A DNA stretch of 42,501 nt, taken from contig CAZGKY010000003.1 of NCBI GenBank assembly GCA_964525625.1, positions 1 through 42,501 on the forward strand, read 5' to 3'. The position numbers and the translations under genes were made by a program. Shown here one piece after another: positions 9,119 to 17,635 of this stretch. The notes under the pieces were generated by a model. It made no database searches and was not told the origin of the DNA. It saw only the letters and a list, made by a program, of their open reading frames with translations. Source of the stretch: Stramentimicrobium sp964525625. Lineage in GTDB: Bacteria > Atribacterota > Phoenicimicrobiia > Phoenicimicrobiales > Stramentimicrobiaceae. Position 1 is the first letter of the stretch. Each line of letters begins with the position of its first letter.

Positions 9119-10219
9119 ATGAATATTGAAAATTTACTAAGGAAAGAAGTGCAATTTATAGAAGCCTATATACCGAGTAAAGTTACAGAAGAGATAAAAA
9201 AAGAGCTGAATCTGGATAACATAATAAATCTTTCTACTAATGAGAGTGTCTTAGGGCCTTCACCAATAGCTCGAGATGCCTTAAAGGGAGCTTTAAATTC
9301 TATTCATCAATATCCTGATGGGTCATGTAGCCTGCTTAGAAAGGAAATTGCCAGCTTCTTAGGACTTGATGCTGATATGGTTATTATTACCAATGGTGGA
9401 GATGAATTGCTCTACTTATTAGGAAACACTTTTCTTAGTTCCGGCGATGAGGTTATTGTGGGGGAATATGGTTTTAAAACTTATGAGAGTGTAACAGTAT
9501 TGAATGGAGGTAAATTAATTAGGTTTCCTTTCCGCAACAATTGCTGTGATTTTAAGGAAATTAAAAATAAAGTTACCGAAAAGACCAAGATAATCTTTCT
9601 CTGTAATCCTCATAATCCCAATGGAACAATATTTACTCATAAGGAGTTAAAAGATTTTTTAGGTATAATACCACCCCATATCTTGATTGTGCTGGATGAA
9701 GCCTATGCTGATTTTGTAGAGAGCAAAGAATTTCCAGATAGTATAGGATTGCTGAAAGATAAGCAGTACTGCTTAATTGTATTGCGTACCTTTTCCAAAA
9801 TTGGAGGAATGGCTGGCCTGAGAGTGGGTTTTGGTCTGGCTAATCCCAAGATAATTGAAGCGCTAAAGAAGGTTCAGCCTCCTTATTCAGTCAATAGTTT
9901 AGCTCAAATTGCAGCCAGGGCTTTCTTAAAAGATGATGCTTACCGAAAAAAGTTGATAAAAACCAATAAACAGGGCAAAAAATTTCTCTACCAGCAATTT
10001 GAAAGATTAAATCTATCTTATATTCCGACTGAAGCAAATTTTATCTTTGTTGATTTACAACGTGATGCTGATACCATCTGTTCTAAGTTAATGAGTAGGG
10101 GTATTTTAGTTCGTTCTGGAAAGATCTGGGGTTGCCCCACGTATGTCAGGGTAACCATAGGTAGTGAAAGACAAAATTATCAGTTTATATCTACTCTGGA
10201 AAAAATATTAGGTGAATAA
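9119..10219 (+). CDS. hisC: Histidinol-phosphate aminotransferase
   Basis: A PLP-dependent class I/II aminotransferase that converts imidazoleacetol phosphate to histidinol phosphate. The 366-residue protein shows INLSTNESVLGPSP, CNPHNPNGT, the VLDEAYADF segment, and the PLP-lysine motif RTFSKIGGMAGLRVGF. It closes the his operon. Its last 40 bases overlap the 3' end of the convergent MetF-like gene, so no separate terminator fits between them. Confidence 0.93.
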   Translation: MNIENLLRKEVQFIEAYIPSKVTEEIKKELNLDNIINLSTNESVLGPSPIARDALKGALNSIHQYPDGSCSLLRKEIASFLGLDADMVIITNGGDELLYLLGNTFLSSGDEVIVGEYGFKTYESVTVLNGGKLIRFPFRNNCCDFKEIKNKVTEKTKIIFLCNPHNPNGTIFTHKELKDFLGIIPPHILIVLDEAYADFVESKEFPDSIGLLKDKQYCLIVLRTFSKIGGMAGLRVGFGLANPKIIEALKKVQPPYSVNSLAQIAARAFLKDDAYRKKLIKTNKQGKKFLYQQFERLNLSYIPTEANFIFVDLQRDADTICSKLMSRGILVRSGKIWGCPTYVRVTIGSERQNYQFISTLEKILGE

Positions 10220-11100
10220 AAATCTAACTGTTCCTCAAAATTATTACCTATTAGTTTGGGAATTATTGATAATTTATTCATGGGAAAGATATGGATACCA
10301 GCGATCTCTTTGATAGTTAAAAATTCCCTGATTAACTCTTGAGCAATAACTATACCTTCTTCTATATCGGAGTTAGACATTCTATTTTTTATATTGTCCG
10401 GAATAAAGATATGGGGAAGATTTTTTTCCATATAATCTATCATCTTTTTACCTCTCAAAGGCATGATACCAATAATCTTGGGAATAGTTATATGCTCAGT
10501 CATTTTGAGAAAATCCTCCAGGATTTTTCTACTAAAAATGGGTTGAGTCTGGATAAAGTTTGCTCCGCTAGATACCTTTTCTTCTAATCGACCTAACTCC
10601 CTGTTTAATTCTTTATATCCCGGATTTGCTGCCACACCAGTGAAAAAGTCAGTTTTATAATTAGAAATTTTGTTACTGGAAAAAACCCCCTGATTTAGTT
10701 CCTGAATAATCTTAATTAAACCAATAGAATCAACGTCAAAAACAGCAGAAGCCTGAGCATGATCGCCCATTTTGGGATGGTCTCCGGAAAGAGCCAGGAT
10801 GTTTTTTACGCCTAAAGCATATGCCCCCAGTAATTCAGCCTTTAGTGCCAGCAAATTTCTATCTCTACAGGTTATATGGAAGATGGTTTCTAAATGTATC
10901 TGTTCCTGAATAAGGTGAGATAGAGCAATGGGACTCATTCTTAAACAGGCTAAGGGACAATCGGTGATATTGATAGCGTCAGTTATACCTAAATATTTTT
11001 TAATATTTTCCAGAAGATAGTCAATATTCATATTAAGAGGAGGATCTAACTCTACAGTAAAAACAAATCTTTTCTTTGCTAATTTTTCTTTTAATCTCAT
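10180..11100 (-). CDS. MetF-family methylenetetrahydrofolate reductase-like protein
   Basis: A 306-residue protein of the MetF barrel family, which interconverts methylene- and methyl-tetrahydrofolate using FAD. Visible family segments are FVFTVELDPPLN at the N terminus (catalytic Glu region), FHITCRDRNLLALKAEL, KNILALSGDHPKMGDH, and GANFIQTQPIFS in the second half. IPKIIGIMPLRGKKMIDYME is also family-like. The start is ATG at 11098-11100 with only a weak ribosome site, and a clear promoter lies 80-110 bases upstream. It overlaps hisC tail to tail by 40 bases. A second, shorter MetF-like gene lies at 25493. Its electron donor and physiological direction cannot be read from sequence. Confidence 0.85.
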   Translation of the reverse strand: MRLKEKLAKKRFVFTVELDPPLNMNIDYLLENIKKYLGITDAINITDCPLACLRMSPIALSHLIQEQIHLETIFHITCRDRNLLALKAELLGAYALGVKNILALSGDHPKMGDHAQASAVFDVDSIGLIKIIQELNQGVFSSNKISNYKTDFFTGVAANPGYKELNRELGRLEEKVSSGANFIQTQPIFSRKILEDFLKMTEHITIPKIIGIMPLRGKKMIDYMEKNLPHIFIPDNIKNRMSNSDIEEGIVIAQELIREFLTIKEIAGIHIFPMNKLSIIPKLIGNNFEEQLDFYSPNIFSRVDIN

Positions 11101-11179
11101 GGTAAAAACACTTTCTGAAAATTACATAAAGTTTCTCAAAGCATACTCTTGTATAGTTTTTATTGATTAAATTGGATAG

Positions 11180-11208
11180 ATATTATCATTTTAAAATAAA
11201 GATGTCAA
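11180..11208 (-). promoter_or_regulatory. Sigma70-type promoter of the MetF-like gene
   Basis: On the minus strand a perfect TTGACA (11208-11203) and TAATAT (11185-11180) are separated by 17 bases, with TG one base before the -10. The predicted start lies about 70 bases ahead of the MetF-like ATG. Confidence 0.7.
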
Positions 11209-11249
11209 TTCATATTGTGCTAATTTTAGTTAAATTTTAAAGCTGTACT

Positions 11250-11950
11250 ATTCGGTGGCGGTTTTTATAGTAATAAGGTAATATTGAGGATATAGAAGCA
11301 GTTACCATTCTTTTTCAAAAACATCAAAATCCATAAACTTTTGAATATATCTGAAGTCATTAAAGGCAATTTAATTAAGGACAAAACACAAGCCAGATAC
11401 ATTCTGTTATAAACTTGCCTTTATCTATTTTTCTATCTCATTATATCATATCTTTCTATCATTTCAGAAAACTGAGTGCTTTATTTTCTTAGTTATATTT
11501 CAGTCAATTAAAGCATAGCAAAAAAATTATCTAATAATTTCATTCATTATTTTTATTCTTTTTATCTTTTGTTTTTTTATATGAGTTAGTTTATGTTTTA
11601 CATTAATATTCTATAAAATAAATTTTATCACTTCACCCACCCTTAGTCCAGCAGAATAAGTCAATATCGTGGTACTCATCGTAGATTAGTTATTTTTTTG
11701 ATTTTACCTATAGATTCAAATATGTAAATCCCTTCCACACCTCAGGATAATAGGAAGTTTCTTCTCTTTTCTTGGTTGTGGAAAAAGATCTATTGTTTTA
11801 AACATATCTGATATACAATAATTTAATAACTTTATAGCAATTATTATATAATTATGATATAGTCTGGAAACTTTTCCTTACCAATCAAATTAAATTAAAA
11901 GGTTACTATTTATATCAGTTAATTAAGGTGATGTAAATATGATATAATTA
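11250..11950 (-). pseudogene. Decayed tyrosine recombinase (XerC/D-like integrase)
   Basis: The stretch looks empty but, read on the minus strand in shifting frames, recovers an integrase in the right order. GKVSRLYHN-like and AIKLLNYC pieces match the N-terminal SAM-like domain. PRKEKKLPIIL lies at about 11790-11745 and IFESIGKIKKITNLR at about 11730-11685. LTYSAGLRVGEVIKF, with the first catalytic Arg, lies at about 11665-11625, then NINVKHKLTHIK. Near 11355 comes NDFRYIQKF, matching the family's TDLRYIQELLGH, and near 11265 IKTATE, matching SKTTEIYTH. Stops and frameshifts interrupt every segment, so the gene is dead. Identification is by eye from known family motifs. Confidence 0.7.
11940..11948 (+). 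promoter_or_regulatory. Possible extended -10 promoter before the first URO-D gene
   Basis: TGATATAAT carries a perfect -10 with extended TG, but no convincing -35. It lies about 250 bases before the gene at 12197. The same ATGATATAAT string occurs at 13306-13315 before the binding-protein gene. Confidence 0.3.
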
Positions 11951-12196
11951 AGGCAAATAATTACCTAAAATGACCATATATTACCTCAAAATAAGATCTA
12001 ATATAGTATAAAATAATGTAGGATAAGGAATAACATTAACCTGATAAGCAAAGTAGTAGGGTTTTACTGATTTTTATCCTGAGCCTGGCAGAGAAGGTTT
12101 TAAACTATTTATCAATTTTGGAAATAAGAGTACTGGTAATTCTGGTGATTATCTCAATCAATTAAAGAAATTTAAAATATTTAAAGGTTAATGTAA

Positions 12197-13228
12197 ATGA
12201 CCGAAGAACAGTTTAGTTTATTATGTGATATTATTCAAGGTAAAGTTAAAAAGCCGGCAATTGGTTTTATTATTGATAGCCCCTGGTTACCTGGTTGGTT
12301 TAATATTCCTATTATTAATTATTACAGTAGTGACGAATTGTGGTTTAAAGCCAATAAGAAAGCCATAGAAACCTTTCCTGAGATAATATTTTTGCCAGGA
12401 TTCTGGGCTGAATATGGAATGTGTACTGAGCCTTCTGCCTTTGGGGCAAAATGTATTTTTCCACCTAACGATTTTCCCAATGTGGCAAAATTGATTTTTC
12501 CTGATAATGACTTGCGCAACCTGGCAAAACCTAATCCCGCTACTGATGGCCTTCTTCCTTTTGTTGTGAATCGTTTAAAGCTTATGCAGGATAGAGTAAA
12601 TAAAATTGGTCATATCTATCCTTTCGCCGTTTCCCGTGGTCCTTTAAATGTTGCCAGTTTCCTGTTAGGTACTACAGAATTTTTAATGCTTTTAAAACTG
12701 GAACCAGAAAAAGCTCAATATCTCTTAGAGGTTGTTACTGACTTTATATGTGATTGGTTGGAGTATCAACTTCAGAACTTTCCTTCTATGCAGGGTATTA
12801 TGATTTTAGATGATCTGGTAGGTTTTTTGGGAAAAGATGATTTTAAGGAATTTGCCTATCCCAGACTAAAGCAAATTTTTAAGCATTTTCCGCTTAAAAT
12901 AAGATTCTTTCATAATGATGCTTCCTGCGCAGTATGTGCTCCTTTTTTATCTGAGATAGGGATAAATATGTTGAATTTTGGTATAGATAATAATATTGGT
13001 GAGATGAGAAGATTATGTGGTCCCTATGTAGTGCTGGTAGGTAATATCCCGCCCCGTGATGTTCTTGCTCAGGGGACACCAGATGAAGTAAGATTAGCAG
13101 TTAAAGCACAATTAGAGAAAATAAAGGGTGACTCACGTATTATTTTATCTTGTGGAGGAGGAATGCCCCCAGGTGTCTCCACAGAGAATCTGGAGGCCTT
13201 TGTTAATGAGGTAGGGGGATCATTTTAA
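12197..13228 (+). CDS. URO-D superfamily methyltransferase-like protein 1
   Basis: A 343-residue member of the uroporphyrinogen-decarboxylase/MtaA superfamily, the fold used by corrinoid methyltransferases such as MtaA and MtvB. Family-like segments are GPLNVASFLLG, LEPEKAQYLLEVVTDFI, LDDLVGFLG and the C-terminal LSCGGGMPPGVSTENLEA. In MtaA-type enzymes zinc is bound by His-x-Cys and a later Cys. Here the matching positions read His239-Asn-Asp241 and Cys319, with Cys244 and Cys247 just downstream, so metal binding may differ. It stands alone before the transporter genes and is the most divergent of four URO-D proteins in the island. It is not a heme-pathway HemE: neighbours and motifs do not fit. 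Confidence 0.8.
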   Translation: MTEEQFSLLCDIIQGKVKKPAIGFIIDSPWLPGWFNIPIINYYSSDELWFKANKKAIETFPEIIFLPGFWAEYGMCTEPSAFGAKCIFPPNDFPNVAKLIFPDNDLRNLAKPNPATDGLLPFVVNRLKLMQDRVNKIGHIYPFAVSRGPLNVASFLLGTTEFLMLLKLEPEKAQYLLEVVTDFICDWLEYQLQNFPSMQGIMILDDLVGFLGKDDFKEFAYPRLKQIFKHFPLKIRFFHNDASCAVCAPFLSEIGINMLNFGIDNNIGEMRRLCGPYVVLVGNIPPRDVLAQGTPDEVRLAVKAQLEKIKGDSRIILSCGGGMPPGVSTENLEAFVNEVGGSF

Positions 13229-13306
13229 TTATAAAGATTAGAAACACCCTTTATTAAAAGCTTTGGTATATTAATTAATTAGTCCATAGAAATAAAATCA
13301 GGAGAA

Positions 13307-13315
13307 TGATATAAT
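13307..13315 (+). promoter_or_regulatory. Possible extended -10 promoter before the binding-protein gene
   Basis: TGATATAAT with extended TG lies about 180 bases before the solute-binding protein start; no good -35 is seen. The matching string before 12197 suggests shared control of the two units. Confidence 0.3.
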
Positions 13316-13496
13316 AAACTTAACACAACCTGCCAGGTGAGTGCAATATATAACAGATATTTTGTTGGTTTTTAATGAGCATTTTTCCAAAGTAACCTAA
13401 GGGAGATGGGGGTGATAAAAAGGGAGGACACCAGTAAAATGTAAAAATATAAAAACAATTATTTATATTTTAAATTTTCAAGGAGGGAAAAGGATA

Positions 13497-15362
13497 ATGA
13501 AAAGGTTTTTGGGTTTATTATTTCTATTGTTGATAATGTCATTAGGATTTAGTTTTACTTCCTTAGCCTATCAAGAAGCTCCACAATTAGCTGAATTAGT
13601 CAAAGCTGGAAAATTACCACCTGTAGAAGATAGATTACCTGAAGAACCACTGGTAGTAGAGCCAATTGAAAGCATTGGAAAGTATGGTGGTACCTGGAAT
13701 CGTGGTTTTACTGGTATTAAGGATTATCATGCCTTTGGCAGACAGGTATATGAACCTATCTTGAGGTGGCCAAGAGATCCCAAAGATCCTGTACAACCGG
13801 GATTGGCCAAGGCCTGGGAATGGTCTGAAGACGGTAAGACTTTGACTCTACATTTAAGAAAAGGTTTAAAGTGGTCCGATGGGCATCCCTTTACTACGGC
13901 AGATATCACCTTCTGGTGGTATGATATTGAGTTAGATACCAATATAACACCAGCACCCCATGCAGAATGGGTAGTTGACGGCCAACCTATGGAATTAGAG
14001 GTAGTTGATGACTATACTATCAAATTAAAATTTGCTCAACCCAATGGTTTGGCTGAAACTGTGGGATTAGCCTTTCATGGGAATCAATGGCCCTTAGGAT
14101 TTGAACGTTTTGGATTTTTTGCTCCTCGTCATTACTTAGAACAATACCATCCCAAATATAATCCCAATGTTGATTATGCAGTATTTGAAGACAAAGCCTT
14201 TGATTATAATACCGAAAGACCGGTTATGACTGCCTGGAAGATTAGTGAATGGGGTCCTGGTGCTACTAGACTGGTAGCTAAGAGAAATCCTTACTACTGG
14301 AAAGTTGACCCCGAAGGCAATCAGCTGCCCTACATTGATGAAATAGTACTTACCCTTTTTGAAGAAGCAGAAGCGCTTAATCTTCGTGCCATTGAGGGTG
14401 GATTTGATTTCCAATTCCGACGTATCAGTCTTTCTAATTATCCAGCATTTCAGCTGAATAAGGATCGCTATAATTATAGAATATTGTTATGGCCTGATGC
14501 TGTTCCTTCCAAATTGTGCTACTTCTTCAACCAATCCATTGCTGATGATAGCTTGAGGGAGCTTTTCCAGAACCCCAAGTTCCGACAGGCCATGTCTTTA
14601 GCTATCGATCGGGAACAAATTAATGAAGTAAGCTATTTAGGGTTAGGTGTACCACGAGCCTTTACTGTAGTGCCAGATTCGCCATATTTTGAACCCGATC
14701 TAGAACAGCTTTATGCTCAATATGATCCAGCTTTAGCCAATCAACTTCTGGACGAAATTGGTCTTAAAAAAGGTCCAGATGGTTTCCGAACCTTACCTGA
14801 TGGCAAGAGACTGGAGATAACCGTAGAGGGAATGGATTGGGACAAAGCTACTTTAGATGAAATGGAATTAGTTGTCGCTGCCTGGAATGCAGTAGGAGTA
14901 AGAACATCGATGAAAACCATGTCACGAGAAATTTATTGGACCAGGGCTTGCAGTAATGAAATAGAGGTTGCTACATGGACTGAGAGCCGTGCCATTGATC
15001 CCATGGTTGATCCGATTTGGGTCTTCCCCTTTGATGAACGTTCCTGGATGGCTCCCGCCTATGGGACCTGGTATAAGAGTGGTGGTAAACTAGGTCAGGA
15101 ACCACCAGCCTATTTCAAAGAAATGATGAACCTCTATGACCAGTATAAAGTAACTGTTGATTCAGAAAAACAGAAGGAAATTGGCAAGAGTCTTATTAGA
15201 AAACATGCTGAGAATGTTTTTGTTATAGGAACTGTGGGGATGGTACCCAATGTGGTGGTGGTGAAAAATGATTTTCGTAATGTTCCTGAGAACTTTACTA
15301 CAGACTGGATTTACATGGCTCCAGGTACTTTAGATCCATGCCATTTTTACTTCGATCGTTGA
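13497..15362 (+). CDS. ABC transporter solute-binding protein, family 5 (oligopeptide/dipeptide type)
   Basis: A 621-residue extracytoplasmic binding protein. Residues 1-24 form a signal peptide (positive MKR, hydrophobic stretch, cleavage near SLA) with no lipobox cysteine, so the mature protein is probably soluble in a periplasm. Family 5 features include GLAKAWEWSEDGKTLTLHLR, LKWSDGHPFTTADITFWW, KFRQAMSLAIDREQI and the long second lobe. The family binds peptides, nickel, sugars and other solutes, so the name does not fix the ligand. Location beside corrinoid methyltransferase genes suggests a methylated organic ligand (inference). Strong ribosome sites AAGGAGGG and AAAGGA precede the ATG. 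A large stem-loop follows the stop codon. Confidence 0.92.
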   Translation: MKRFLGLLFLLLIMSLGFSFTSLAYQEAPQLAELVKAGKLPPVEDRLPEEPLVVEPIESIGKYGGTWNRGFTGIKDYHAFGRQVYEPILRWPRDPKDPVQPGLAKAWEWSEDGKTLTLHLRKGLKWSDGHPFTTADITFWWYDIELDTNITPAPHAEWVVDGQPMELEVVDDYTIKLKFAQPNGLAETVGLAFHGNQWPLGFERFGFFAPRHYLEQYHPKYNPNVDYAVFEDKAFDYNTERPVMTAWKISEWGPGATRLVAKRNPYYWKVDPEGNQLPYIDEIVLTLFEEAEALNLRAIEGGFDFQFRRISLSNYPAFQLNKDRYNYRILLWPDAVPSKLCYFFNQSIADDSLRELFQNPKFRQAMSLAIDREQINEVSYLGLGVPRAFTVVPDSPYFEPDLEQLYAQYDPALANQLLDEIGLKKGPDGFRTLPDGKRLEITVEGMDWDKATLDEMELVVAAWNAVGVRTSMKTMSREIYWTRACSNEIEVATWTESRAIDPMVDPIWVFPFDERSWMAPAYGTWYKSGGKLGQEPPAYFKEMMNLYDQYKVTVDSEKQKEIGKSLIRKHAENVFVIGTVGMVPNVVVVKNDFRNVPENFTTDWIYMAPGTLDPCHFYFDR

Positions 15363-15409
15363 TATAGTTGAGAAAAATAGTTTTAAAAAAGAGAACAGGT
15401 TAAAAAATT

Positions 15410-15451
15410 ATTGCCCCGAGTTAGTTTTAAAAAACAACTACTCGGGGCAAT
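15410..15451 (+). promoter_or_regulatory. Large stem-loop between binding-protein and permease genes
   Basis: ATTGCCCCGAGT (15410-15421) pairs perfectly with ACTCGGGGCAAT (15440-15451), and the stem extends inward through a one-base bulge. There is no T-run after it, so it looks more like an RNA-stabilising or processing hairpin than a terminator. Such hairpins let a binding protein be made in excess over its membrane partners. Confidence 0.7.
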
Positions 15452-15477
15452 AATAAAAGGAGTGCAAAAACATTAAT

Positions 15478-16461
15478 ATGATTTCCTTTATTATAAAACG
15501 TTTTTTGGGAATGATACCAACCTTTATTATTATTTCTTTTATTACCTTTATTATTGTACAGTTACCCCCAGGTGATTTTGTAACCAGTGCCCAGGCAGAA
15601 ATTGCTGCCTCAGGGGGTGGTATGGATGCTTCCACTGTAGAAGCAATGCGTGTCCGTTATGGGTTAGACCAACCACTTCTGGTACAATATTGGAAATGGA
15701 TAAGTGGCTTCCCTAAAGGTGACTTTGGCTACTCTCTGGAATGGAATGCACCAGTCTGGGATATTGTTGCTGGTCGTTTAGGCTGGACTCTTTTGCTTTC
15801 TGGTTTAGCACTTATTTTTATGTGGATAGTTTCAGTTCCTATCGGAATCTATTCTGCCTGTCATAAATATTCATTAGGGGATAATGTATTTACCTTTCTT
15901 GGTTTTATTGGATTGTCTATTCCCGATTTTATGCTTTCTTTATTATGGTTGGTTTTTGCTACCATTGTCTTGGGTTTTTCTGCTAGTGGACTTTATTCTC
16001 CGCATATGGTGGATGCTCCCTGGAGTTTTGCCAAATTTTTAGACCTTCTTAATCATCTCTGGCCACCAGTAATTATTATGGGCCTCGTTGGTACAGCAGA
16101 GTTAATTAGAATAATGAGGGGTAACCTGTTAGATGTTTTAAATCAACAGTATATAACCACTGCTCGGTCTAAAGGTTTGGAAGAAAAGGTTGTTATTCAG
16201 AAATATGCAGTGAGAATGGCTATTAATCCCTTGATCAGTGTCTTAGGGATGCAGATTCCCAAAATGATTTCTAGTTCCATTATTGTAGGTTTAGTGCTTT
16301 CCATTCCTACACTAGGACCAATTTTTTTGCGCTCCTTAATTACTCAGGATATGTATCTGGCTGGAGCAATATTGTTATTGATGACTGTGATGTTATTATT
16401 TGGTAATCTTCTGGCAGATATAGCTTTAGCCTGGGTAGATCCAAGGATTAGGTACGAATAA
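15478..16461 (+). CDS. ABC transporter permease, DppB/OppB type
   Basis: A 327-residue integral membrane subunit with about six helices. The N-terminal MISFIIKRFLGMIPTFIIISFITFIIVQLPPGD and the YGLDQPLLVQYWKWI region are typical of DppB. The ATPase-contact EAA-type loop is seen in ELIRIMRGNLLDVLNQQYITTARSKGL, and the C terminus ends DPRIRYE as in the family. It shares one base with the next permease (the TAA/ATG junction), so the two are translationally coupled and should form the membrane channel. Confidence 0.92.
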   Translation: MISFIIKRFLGMIPTFIIISFITFIIVQLPPGDFVTSAQAEIAASGGGMDASTVEAMRVRYGLDQPLLVQYWKWISGFPKGDFGYSLEWNAPVWDIVAGRLGWTLLLSGLALIFMWIVSVPIGIYSACHKYSLGDNVFTFLGFIGLSIPDFMLSLLWLVFATIVLGFSASGLYSPHMVDAPWSFAKFLDLLNHLWPPVIIMGLVGTAELIRIMRGNLLDVLNQQYITTARSKGLEEKVVIQKYAVRMAINPLISVLGMQIPKMISSSIIVGLVLSIPTLGPIFLRSLITQDMYLAGAILLLMTVMLLFGNLLADIALAWVDPRIRYE

Positions 16462-17630
16462 TGGATTATAAAATAAAAACTCGATATATTAAAAAATTAT
16501 ATGAACAACAAAGCTCTCTTGACCAGAGTATTGCCAGTCAGATGATGAGCTCAGAGAGGCTGGCTTTTGCTACTTCTCAATGGAGAATGATGTGGCGAAA
16601 ATTTATCCGAAATAGAATTGCTGTAGCAGGAGGGATAGTGATAACATTATTTTATCTGGTTGCTTTATTGGCCAATTTTATTGCTCCCTATACCTTACAG
16701 CAAAGAATGACTCAATATTCTTTTTTACCTCCCCAGAAAGTTCATTTTTTCTATGAAGGTAAATTCCAGCCTTTTGTCTATGGTTTGAAAGGTACTCGTG
16801 ATCCACAAACCTTGATGAGGGTTTATGTACCCGATTATGATAAGAGAATACCGATACATTTTTTTATTAAGGGCGAGCCTTACAAGTTGATGGGATTATT
16901 TCCAGCTAATATCCACCTTTTTGGGGTGGAAGAAGGTATAGTAAGTTTAATGGGTACTGATGGTCAGGGAAGAGATATGTTTTCCAGGATTATCATAGGT
17001 AGCCAGATTTCTCTTACCGTTGGTTTAGTAGGAGTGGCTTTAAGTTTAATTATAGGTGCTTTTTTGGGAGTTTATTCGGGATATTTTGGTGGTTGGGTAG
17101 ATAACCTGATTCAGAGGATTATTGAAATTATAAGATCCTTTCCACCCATACCTTTATGGATGGCTTTGACTGCTGCCTTACCTGCTCATTGGTCTCCTTT
17201 GAAGGTTTATTTTGCCATAACAGTTATCTTATCATTGATTGGTTGGACCTGGTTAGCTAGGCAATTAAGAGGGAAAGTGCTTGCTTTACGGGAAGAGGAT
17301 TTTGTCCTGGCAGCAAAATTATCTGGGGCAAGTAATTGGTGGATCATTACCAGACATTTAATTCCAGCTACTTTTAGTCATATTATCGTAATTTCCACTC
17401 TTTCTATGCCTGCTATGATTCTGGCAGAATCAGCATTAAGCTTTCTGGGGCTGGGTCTCCGTCCCCCACTGACCAGCTGGGGAGTGTTATTACAACAGGC
17501 TCAAAATATCCAGGTTTTATTATTATACCCCTGGTTAATGTGGCCGGGGTTTTTTGTAGCTATTTCAATTTTAGCCTTTAATTTTCTGGGTGACGGCCTT
17601 AGAGATGCTGCAGACCCATATACAGTGTAA
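16461..17630 (+). CDS. ABC transporter permease, DppC/OppC type
   Basis: The second membrane subunit, 389 residues, longer than classical DppC (about 300). An N-terminal cytoplasmic segment of some 50 residues leads to WRKFIRNRIAVAGGIV and helix 1. About 100 extracytoplasmic residues then precede VSLMGTDGQGRDMFSRIIIGSQISL, the conserved DppC block. The EAA-type loop is REEDFVLAAKLSGASNWWIITRHLIP, and FNFLGDGLRDAADP ends the protein. The long extracytoplasmic insert is found in one branch of the family and may contact the large binding protein. Confidence 0.92.
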   Translation: MDYKIKTRYIKKLYEQQSSLDQSIASQMMSSERLAFATSQWRMMWRKFIRNRIAVAGGIVITLFYLVALLANFIAPYTLQQRMTQYSFLPPQKVHFFYEGKFQPFVYGLKGTRDPQTLMRVYVPDYDKRIPIHFFIKGEPYKLMGLFPANIHLFGVEEGIVSLMGTDGQGRDMFSRIIIGSQISLTVGLVGVALSLIIGAFLGVYSGYFGGWVDNLIQRIIEIIRSFPPIPLWMALTAALPAHWSPLKVYFAITVILSLIGWTWLARQLRGKVLALREEDFVLAAKLSGASNWWIITRHLIPATFSHIIVISTLSMPAMILAESALSFLGLGLRPPLTSWGVLLQQAQNIQVLLLYPWLMWPGFFVAISILAFNFLGDGLRDAADPYTV

Positions 17631-17635
17631 GACTT

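Noticed and set aside
10339..10587. Plus-strand open frame of 82 codons
   Set aside because: It is a shadow of the MetF-like gene on the minus strand.
12197..13228. Heme-pathway uroporphyrinogen decarboxylase (HemE)
   Set aside because: HemE N-terminal and substrate-binding motifs are absent, and the neighbours point to corrinoid methyl transfer.
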